Below are positions 6,173-10,973 of a DNA stretch of 10,973 nucleotides, piece by piece. Location of the stretch: positions 1 through 10,973 of the forward strand of contig JAWVZU010000127.1 in assembly GCA_033722075.1 (NCBI GenBank), written 5' to 3'. Under the pieces are notes generated by a model that had not been told where the DNA came from, did not search any database, and saw only the letters and a list, made by a program, of their open reading frames with translations. This stretch comes from JAWVZU01 sp033722075 (GTDB taxonomy: Bacteria; Pseudomonadota; Gammaproteobacteria; Xanthomonadales; SZUA-38). The position numbers and the translations under genes are program-made. Position 1 is the first letter of the stretch. Each line of letters opens with the position of its first letter.

Positions 6173-6210
6173 TTTTTTCTGATTTGAATCCATGCGGGCC
6201 GGAAATGAGT

Positions 6211-6251
6211 TTGACCTGGATCAACTGCACCCGCGCCGGCAACCGAATAAT
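6211..6251 (+). promoter_or_regulatory. FNR/ANR-dependent class II promoter of the cco operon
   Basis: The box TTGAC-CTGG-ATCAA (6211-6224) is one base off TTGAT-N4-ATCAA. A -10 element AATAAT (6246-6251, 5 of 6) begins 28.5 bp from the box centre, predicting a start near 6258 with the box at about -40.5. Control of cbb3 oxidase genes by FNR-type regulators (Anr, FnrL, FixK) is well established in proteobacteria, which supports the call. Confidence 0.8.
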
Positions 6252-6290
6252 TGGCGCATTCTCTCCTGACTCAAACGGAAGGACTCCCTG

Positions 6291-7721
6291 ATGTCCGAAG
6301 CCCTGACCTATAACGACAAGGTTGTCCGCCAGTTCACGGTCATGACCATGGTATGGGGCGTGGTCGGCATGCTGGTCGGCGTGTGGATCGCGGCCCAGCT
6401 GGCGTTTCCGGCCCTGAACTTCGACCTGCCCTGGATATCCTATGGCCGGTTGCGACCGCTGCACACCTCCGCGGTCATCTTCGCCTTCGGGGGCTGCGCG
6501 CTGTTTGCGACCGCCTATCACGTGGTTCAGCGAACCTGCCACGTGCCCCTGTTCTCGCCAGGGCTGGCCGCGTTTACCTTCTGGGGCTGGCAGCTGGTCG
6601 TCGTACTGGTCGCCATCACCTATCCGCTGGGCATCACCCAGGGCAAGGAATATGCCGAACCGGAATGGCCGATCGACCTGCTCATCACGGCGGTCTGGGT
6701 GGCCTTCGGGGTGGTGTTCTTCGGCACCATCGCCAAGCGGCGGGTCAAGCACATCTATGTCGCCAACTGGTTCTACGGGGCCTTCATCATTACCGTCGCG
6801 GTCCTGCACATCGTCAACAACCTCGTCATTCCGGTGTCGCTCTGGAAGAGCTATCCAATCTACTCCGGCGCGGTCGACGCGATGGTGCAATGGTGGTACG
6901 GGCACAACGCGGTCGGCTTCTTCCTCACCGCGGGCTTCCTGGGCATGATGTACTACTACGTGCCCAAGCAGGCGCAGCGGCCCATCTACTCCTACCGCCT
7001 GTCGGTGGTGCACTTCTGGGCGCTCATCGCCATCTACATGTGGGCCGGCCCCCATCACCTGCATTACCAGGCGGTTCCGGACTGGGCACAGTCGCTCGGC
7101 ATGGTGTTTTCGCTGATTCTGCTGGCGCCGTCCTGGGGCGGCATGATCAACGGCATCATGACCCTCTCCGGTGCATGGCATAAGCTCCGGACCGATCCGA
7201 TCATCCGGTTCATGATCGTCTCCCTGTCGTTCTACGGCATGTCGACCTTCGAGGGGCCGATGATGTCGATCAAGACCGTGAACTCGCTGTCCCACTTCAC
7301 CGACTGGACCATCGGTCATGTGCATTCCGGTGCGCTGGGCTGGGTGGCCATGATCAGCATGGGCTCGATCTACCACCTGTTCCCGCGGATGTTCGGACTC
7401 AAGGAAATGTATTCCATCCGCCTGATCGAGTGGCACTTCTGGATCTCCACCATCGGCATCGTGCTCTACGTGGCCGCGATGTGGATCTCCGGGGTAACCC
7501 AGGGCCTGATGTGGCGGGCCGTCAACGACGACGGGACGCTCACCTATACGTTCATGGAGTCGCTGGCCGTCACCTATCCCTACTATTATGTGCGGCTGCT
7601 GGGCGGCGTGCTGTTCCTGGCCGGCGCCCTGGTGATGTGCTGGAACCTCTACAAGACCTGGCAGCAGAGCTCCGGTGCGACCGAGCAGGAAGTGCTGGAC
7701 CCGGCAACCCAGGCCGCCTGA
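6291..7721 (+). CDS. ccoN: cbb3-type cytochrome c oxidase subunit I
   Basis: The 476-residue catalytic subunit of the high-affinity cbb3 oxidase, which reduces O2 to water in the inner membrane and pumps protons. Expected ligands are present: His58 (RPLHTSA) and His345 for the low-spin haem b, His343 (TIGHVHSG) for haem b3, and His205 (WYGHNA), His255 and His256 (GPHHLHY) for CuB. Tyr249 in YMWAGPHH is the tyrosine that cross-links to the CuB His in this family. Length is normal and the protein is almost wholly transmembrane. ATG 6291 has GGAAGGA at 6277-6283, seven bases away. It is the first gene of the operon, ten bases before ccoO, and has an FNR-type promoter. Ligand roles are assigned from known cbb3 structures. 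Confidence 0.98.
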   Translation: MSEALTYNDKVVRQFTVMTMVWGVVGMLVGVWIAAQLAFPALNFDLPWISYGRLRPLHTSAVIFAFGGCALFATAYHVVQRTCHVPLFSPGLAAFTFWGWQLVVVLVAITYPLGITQGKEYAEPEWPIDLLITAVWVAFGVVFFGTIAKRRVKHIYVANWFYGAFIITVAVLHIVNNLVIPVSLWKSYPIYSGAVDAMVQWWYGHNAVGFFLTAGFLGMMYYYVPKQAQRPIYSYRLSVVHFWALIAIYMWAGPHHLHYQAVPDWAQSLGMVFSLILLAPSWGGMINGIMTLSGAWHKLRTDPIIRFMIVSLSFYGMSTFEGPMMSIKTVNSLSHFTDWTIGHVHSGALGWVAMISMGSIYHLFPRMFGLKEMYSIRLIEWHFWISTIGIVLYVAAMWISGVTQGLMWRAVNDDGTLTYTFMESLAVTYPYYYVRLLGGVLFLAGALVMCWNLYKTWQQSSGATEQEVLDPATQAA

Positions 7722-7731
7722 GGAGAAGACG

Positions 7732-8352
7732 ATGGCATTCGGACACGAAAAGATCGAAAAGAACGTCGGCCTCATGGCCATCCTGGTCGCGGTCGTCATC
7801 AGCATCGGCGGCCTCGCGGAGATCCTGCCGATGATGTATCAGTCCAGCGTCGTGGAGCCGGCCGAAGGCGTCGAGCCCTACCCGCCGCTGGAACTGGTCG
7901 GCCGGGACATCTACATCCGCGAGGGCTGCTACGTCTGCCATTCGCAGATGGTCCGGCCCTTCCGCTGGGAGACCGAGCGCTACGGCCCCTACTCGGTCGC
8001 CGGGGAATTCGTCTACGACCGGCCTTTCCAGTGGGGTTCCAAGCGTACCGGCCCGGACCTGCATCGGGTCGGCGGACGCTATAGCGACCAGTGGCATTAC
8101 GTCCATCTGCTGAACCCCCGGGATGTCGTCCCCGAATCCAACATGCCCGGCTTCCCGTGGCTGGACGGGGCGGCTCTGGATGTGGATGCGGTCGAGGCCC
8201 GCATGCGCGCCCTGCGTACCCTGGGGCACCCCTATACGGACGAGCAGATCGGCGGCGTCGCCGAGGCCCTGGACGGCAAGGACGAGATGGACGCGATCAT
8301 CGCCTACCTGCAGGGGCTGGGGTCGGCCCGGCCGAGGTTGCAGACCCAATGA
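7732..8352 (+). CDS. ccoO: cbb3-type cytochrome c oxidase subunit II (mono-haem)
   Basis: A 206-residue membrane-anchored cytochrome c subunit. After the characteristic GHEKIEKNVG start comes one transmembrane helix (about residues 12-36), then the periplasmic domain with the haem c motif CYVCH (66-70) in the family signature YIREGCYVCHSQMVRPF, and the axial Met138 in ESNMPGF. It passes electrons from CcoP to the haem b/b3-CuB centre of CcoN. ATG 7732 follows AGGAG (7721-7725), which shares a base with the ccoN stop codon. The stop overlaps the ccoQ start by four bases (ATGA), implying translational coupling. Length and motifs are standard. Confidence 0.98.
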   Translation: MAFGHEKIEKNVGLMAILVAVVISIGGLAEILPMMYQSSVVEPAEGVEPYPPLELVGRDIYIREGCYVCHSQMVRPFRWETERYGPYSVAGEFVYDRPFQWGSKRTGPDLHRVGGRYSDQWHYVHLLNPRDVVPESNMPGFPWLDGAALDVDAVEARMRALRTLGHPYTDEQIGGVAEALDGKDEMDAIIAYLQGLGSARPRLQTQ

Positions 8353-8525
8353 ACTGGGGCATCGTTTCCGGAATCATCACGGCGATTCTCATCGTCGCCT
8401 TCCTGGGCGTGGTCGGCTGGGCCTATACCCGCAGCAACCGGCGGCGCTTTGACGAGGCGGCGCAACTCGCACTGGACCCAGAGGATCGCAATATCGACGT
8501 CGAAGACATGGAGCAACGCAAATGA
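8349..8525 (+). CDS. ccoQ: cbb3-type oxidase subunit CcoQ/FixQ
   Basis: A 58-residue protein with one transmembrane helix (about residues 5-25) followed by a basic patch (RSNRRR) and the family-like FDEAAQLAL segment. CcoQ stabilises the cbb3 complex, especially the association of CcoP. Sequence is poorly conserved in this family, so the call rests on size, topology, the FDEAA motif and position between ccoO and ccoP. It overlaps both neighbours by four bases (ATGA), a coupling typical of cco operons. Confidence 0.92.
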   Translation: MNWGIVSGIITAILIVAFLGVVGWAYTRSNRRRFDEAAQLALDPEDRNIDVEDMEQRK

Positions 8526-9421
8526 GTCTTGGCTGGCAGGTCTACGTTCTGATCATCACGGTGGCGACGCTGGTCGCCCACATTCTCCTCCTGACCTGGA
8601 CGTCGCGCATCAAGATCGAACAGGATCAATCGGCTGAAAACACCACCGGGCACGTCTGGGATGGCGACCTGACCGAGTACAACAACCCGCTGCCACGCTG
8701 GTGGCTGTTGCTGTTCCACGGAACCATCGTGTTCGGCGTCATCTACCTCGTGCTCTATCCCGGCTCCGGGGTCTACGGTGGGATCCTCGGCTGGTCCCAG
8801 GAAGACCAGTACGCCGAGCAGGTTACCGAGGCCGAAGCCCGCTACGGGCCGATCTTCGAGGAATATGCCCGGCAGGACATTCCGACCCTGGCGCAGAACG
8901 CCGAAGCCATGGAAGCCGGTTTCAACCTGTTCGGCAACAACTGCGCCCAGTGCCACGGTTCGGACGGCCGCGGCGCTACCGGTTTTCCCAATCTGACCGA
9001 TGACGACTGGCAGTGGGGCGGCGCGCCGCAGCAGATCCTCACCAGCATCAGCAATGGCCGGGTGGCCGCGATGCCGGGCTGGCAGGCCGCCCTGGGTGGA
9101 CCGCAACAGGTCGAGAACATGGCGCACTACGTGCTGAGTCTGAGCGGCCTGGATCACGACGCAGCGAAGGCGGCCGAGGCGCAGCCCAAGTATGGGATGT
9201 TCTGTGCGGCCTGCCACGGACCGCAGGCTAAGGGCAATGTGGCCCTTGGGGCACCCAACCTCACCGACGAGGCCTGGGTTTACGAGCCAACCATGGACAG
9301 CCTGACGACGACCATTGCCGAGGGCCGCAACGGCCAGATGCCGGCCTTCGAACAGACCCTAGGGGAAGACCGGGTCAAGGTCCTGGCCGCCTATGTGTAT
9401 TCCATGTCTTCGGATCAGTGA
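8522..9421 (+). CDS. ccoP: cbb3-type cytochrome c oxidase subunit III (di-haem)
   Basis: A 299-residue di-haem membrane-anchored cytochrome c that takes electrons from periplasmic donors into the oxidase. It has two N-terminal transmembrane helices (about 5-26 and 60-80), with the family motif EYNNPLPRWW between them. Two periplasmic cytochrome domains follow, with haem sites CAQCH (141-145) and CAACH (228-232) and axial Met184 and Met273. The repeated PNLTDDDW and PNLTDEAW segments mark the two related domains. It starts in an ATGA overlap with ccoQ. In this genome a HiPIP encoded just upstream of the operon is a candidate electron donor, besides soluble cytochromes c. Confidence 0.98.
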   Translation: MSLGWQVYVLIITVATLVAHILLLTWTSRIKIEQDQSAENTTGHVWDGDLTEYNNPLPRWWLLLFHGTIVFGVIYLVLYPGSGVYGGILGWSQEDQYAEQVTEAEARYGPIFEEYARQDIPTLAQNAEAMEAGFNLFGNNCAQCHGSDGRGATGFPNLTDDDWQWGGAPQQILTSISNGRVAAMPGWQAALGGPQQVENMAHYVLSLSGLDHDAAKAAEAQPKYGMFCAACHGPQAKGNVALGAPNLTDEAWVYEPTMDSLTTTIAEGRNGQMPAFEQTLGEDRVKVLAAYVYSMSSDQ

Positions 9422-9430
9422 CCGGGGAAG

Positions 9431-9736
9431 ATGCGCCGCGATCAGTTGCCCGATGTGCCAAAGCGCCCGCTCGCCCAGCGGCTTGGGGCGATCCTCTGGC
9501 CGTCGTTCCTGCTCTCGGGCGTGGCGACCCTGCTCGCCGCCGGCCTGGTCGACCTGGACACACTGACCTGGGGGGATCCCGGTGACGAGCCGGTTTCCGG
9601 GACGGCCCTGTTCAGCATCCTGTTCTTCCTGTTGTGGGCCCTGAGCGCGGGTTCCAGTTGGATTACCTGGCTTTTGCTGCGCAGTGCCGACAAGCTGAAC
9701 GCTGAACAAGCGGACCACGACGTCCCCCCACAATGA
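9431..9736 (+). CDS. Small membrane protein of unknown function in the cco operon
   Basis: A 101-residue protein with two predicted transmembrane helices (about 19-42 and 59-86) and charged ends. I do not recognise the family; it is not CcoH, CcoI or CcoS by any feature I can see. It starts nine bases after ccoP, behind GGGGA (9423-9427), and its stop overlaps the ccoG start by four bases (ATGA). Such tight packing, and the lack of a competing open frame with better features, support a real gene. Its place between the structural and assembly genes suggests a role in oxidase stability or assembly, which is inference only. Confidence 0.85.
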   Translation: MRRDQLPDVPKRPLAQRLGAILWPSFLLSGVATLLAAGLVDLDTLTWGDPGDEPVSGTALFSILFFLLWALSAGSSWITWLLLRSADKLNAEQADHDVPPQ

Positions 9737-10973
9737 GCGAGAATGCCACCAACAAGTCCTCCGGCCGGGACAAGGGCCGGAAGGACCTCGAGCCTGCAGT
9801 CGTCAGCCTCTACGAGAAGGCGGAGAAGATCTATCCCCACGAGGCGACCGGTCGTTTCCAGAGCCTGCGAAAGGTTGTCGTCTGGGTCCTCATGGGAATC
9901 TTCTATGTCCTGCCCTGGCTGGCCTGGGACGGCCGCCAGCTGCTGCTTTTCGACCTCCCTGCGAGAAAGTTCCACGTCTTCGGGCTGACCTTCTGGCCCC
10001 AGGACTTCATTCTGCTCACGGGGCTGCTGATCATCGCCGCCCTGAGCCTGTTCTTCTTCACCGCTCTTGCCGGACGCCTGTGGTGCGGTTATGCCTGCCC
10101 GCAGACCGTGTGGACCGAAGTGTATTTTTTCCTGGAGCGTCTCACCGAGGGACCGGCGCGCCGCCGCAGGAAACTCGATGCCGCCCCCTGGAGCCGGGAG
10201 AAGGTCCTGCGCAAGGGCGCCAAGCAGGTGCTTTTCATCGGCTTTGCGCTGTGGACCGGCTTCACCTTCGTCGGCTACTTCACGCCGATTCGCGAACTGG
10301 CCGTCAAGGTCGTCGAACTGGACCTCGGCTTCTGGGAAGCCTTCTGGATCCTGTTCTACGGGCTGGCCACCTATGGCAACGCCGGCTACCTGCGCGAACA
10401 GGTCTGCAAGTACATGTGCCCCTATGCGCGCTTCCAGGGCGCGATGTTCGATCGGGACACGCTGATCATTTCCTACGACGTAGGACGCGGGGAGCCGCGC
10501 GGCGCGCGCTCGCGCAAGGCTGATCGCGACGAAATCGACCTCGGCGACTGCATCGACTGCAAGATGTGCGTTCAGGTCTGTCCCACCGGTATCGACATCC
10601 GGCAAGGCCTGCAGTACGAGTGCATCGCCTGCGGCGCGTGCATCGACGCCTGCGACGAGGTCATGGACAAGATGGAGTATCCTCGCGGACTGGTCCGGTA
10701 CACCACCCAGAACGCCGTCGAGGGACGACCGACCCACGTTTTCCGGTTCCGAACCTTCATCTATGCGGCGCTGCTGCTGGTGCTGACCGGGCTGTGGGGT
10801 TACGGTGTGGCCAATCGGCCGGTCCTCACGGTCGACGTGATTCGCGACCGCAATGCCCTGTATCGCATCGAGGACCCCCGCAAGATAGAGAACAGCTATA
10901 CCCTGCGCGTGATCAACCGCACCGAACAGGCCCGCGAATTCCGGATCAGTGCCACCGGCCTGGATGACCTGAA
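9733..10973 (+). CDS. ccoG: Cytochrome oxidase accessory protein CcoG (RdxA/FixG), partial
   Basis: The first 413 codons of a gene that runs off the window; family members are usually somewhat longer than this fragment. CcoG is an inner-membrane Fe-S protein needed for cbb3 assembly, reported to act in copper handling for CuB (Cu(II) reduction). Visible in order: N-terminal helices (about 50-67 and 93-116), WCGYACPQTVW (117-127), two more helices (165-185 and 195-215), CKYMCPYARFQG (225-236), and two [4Fe-4S] motifs with Cys273/276/279/283 and Cys297/300/303/307. A fifth helix (about 342-360) and the start of the periplasmic C-terminal domain come last. ATG 9733 overlaps the preceding stop by four bases. 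The copper-transport and maturation genes ccoH, ccoI and ccoS would be expected next. Confidence 0.97.
   Translation, partial: MSENATNKSSGRDKGRKDLEPAVVSLYEKAEKIYPHEATGRFQSLRKVVVWVLMGIFYVLPWLAWDGRQLLLFDLPARKFHVFGLTFWPQDFILLTGLLIIAALSLFFFTALAGRLWCGYACPQTVWTEVYFFLERLTEGPARRRRKLDAAPWSREKVLRKGAKQVLFIGFALWTGFTFVGYFTPIRELAVKVVELDLGFWEAFWILFYGLATYGNAGYLREQVCKYMCPYARFQGAMFDRDTLIISYDVGRGEPRGARSRKADRDEIDLGDCIDCKMCVQVCPTGIDIRQGLQYECIACGACIDACDEVMDKMEYPRGLVRYTTQNAVEGRPTHVFRFRTFIYAALLLVLTGLWGYGVANRPVLTVDVIRDRNALYRIEDPRKIENSYTLRVINRTEQAREFRISATGLDDL

Noticed and set aside
6160..6180. T-rich run after the sirB2-like gene as a terminator
   Set aside because: Two T runs are present but no stable GC hairpin precedes them.
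6105..7805. 566-codon open frame on the minus strand opposite ccoN
   Set aside because: It lies antisense to a certain ccoN gene, is rich in His, Asp, Gly and Arg, and has no recognisable domain. Long antisense frames are common in GC-rich genes.
9442..10737. 431-codon open frame on the minus strand opposite ccoG and its neighbour
   Set aside because: Antisense to ccoG, whose Fe-S motifs are unmistakable. The composition is that of a GC-rich shadow frame.

Overview
The window is GC-rich, densely coded bacterial DNA, most likely from a gammaproteobacterium. The signs are a complete ccoN-O-Q-P set followed by ccoG, a Chromatiales-type high-potential iron-sulfur protein (HiPIP), a CarD-family regulator and FNR/ANR-type operators. 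The exact lineage cannot be fixed from the sequence alone. There are no tRNA or rRNA genes, no CRISPR array, no transposase and no prophage genes.

Left part (1-2210). Two plus-strand oxidoreductases lie here: an NAD-type short-chain dehydrogenase with a TTG start, and a CurA/LTB4DH-type NADP-dependent reductase. The gap between them (901-1169) holds a palindromic repeat, a 27-bp-period duplication, an 8-bp tandem repeat and a terminator-like hairpin just before the second gene. A strong bidirectional terminator (2179-2210) closes this part.

Middle minus-strand block (2232-4101). A four-helix membrane protein and a lipoprotein, both of unknown function, are probably co-transcribed. The CarD-family RNA polymerase-binding protein follows with its own good sigma70-type promoter. 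Its reading frame has no ATG, GTG or TTG that would keep the N-terminal domain, and the best start is an AUU behind a strong ribosome binding site.

Right part (4180 to end). This is a respiratory region: a two-haem cytochrome with class II (c'-like) motifs, then a universal stress protein divergent from a HiPIP-sirB2 pair, then the cbb3 oxidase operon ccoN-ccoO-ccoQ-ccoP-(small unknown membrane protein)-ccoG, which runs off the end of the window. The usp and ccoN promoters carry near-identical FNR/ANR boxes (12 of 14 bases in the same orientation) at exactly the same distance from their -10 elements. This suggests both are switched on together when oxygen falls. The usp box also covers the -35 region of the apparent HiPIP promoter, so the HiPIP may be regulated in the opposite direction.

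I see no wholly new system. The points most worth checking are the AUU start of carD, the shared FNR geometry around usp/HiPIP/cco, and the translationally coupled unknown membrane protein between ccoP and ccoG.
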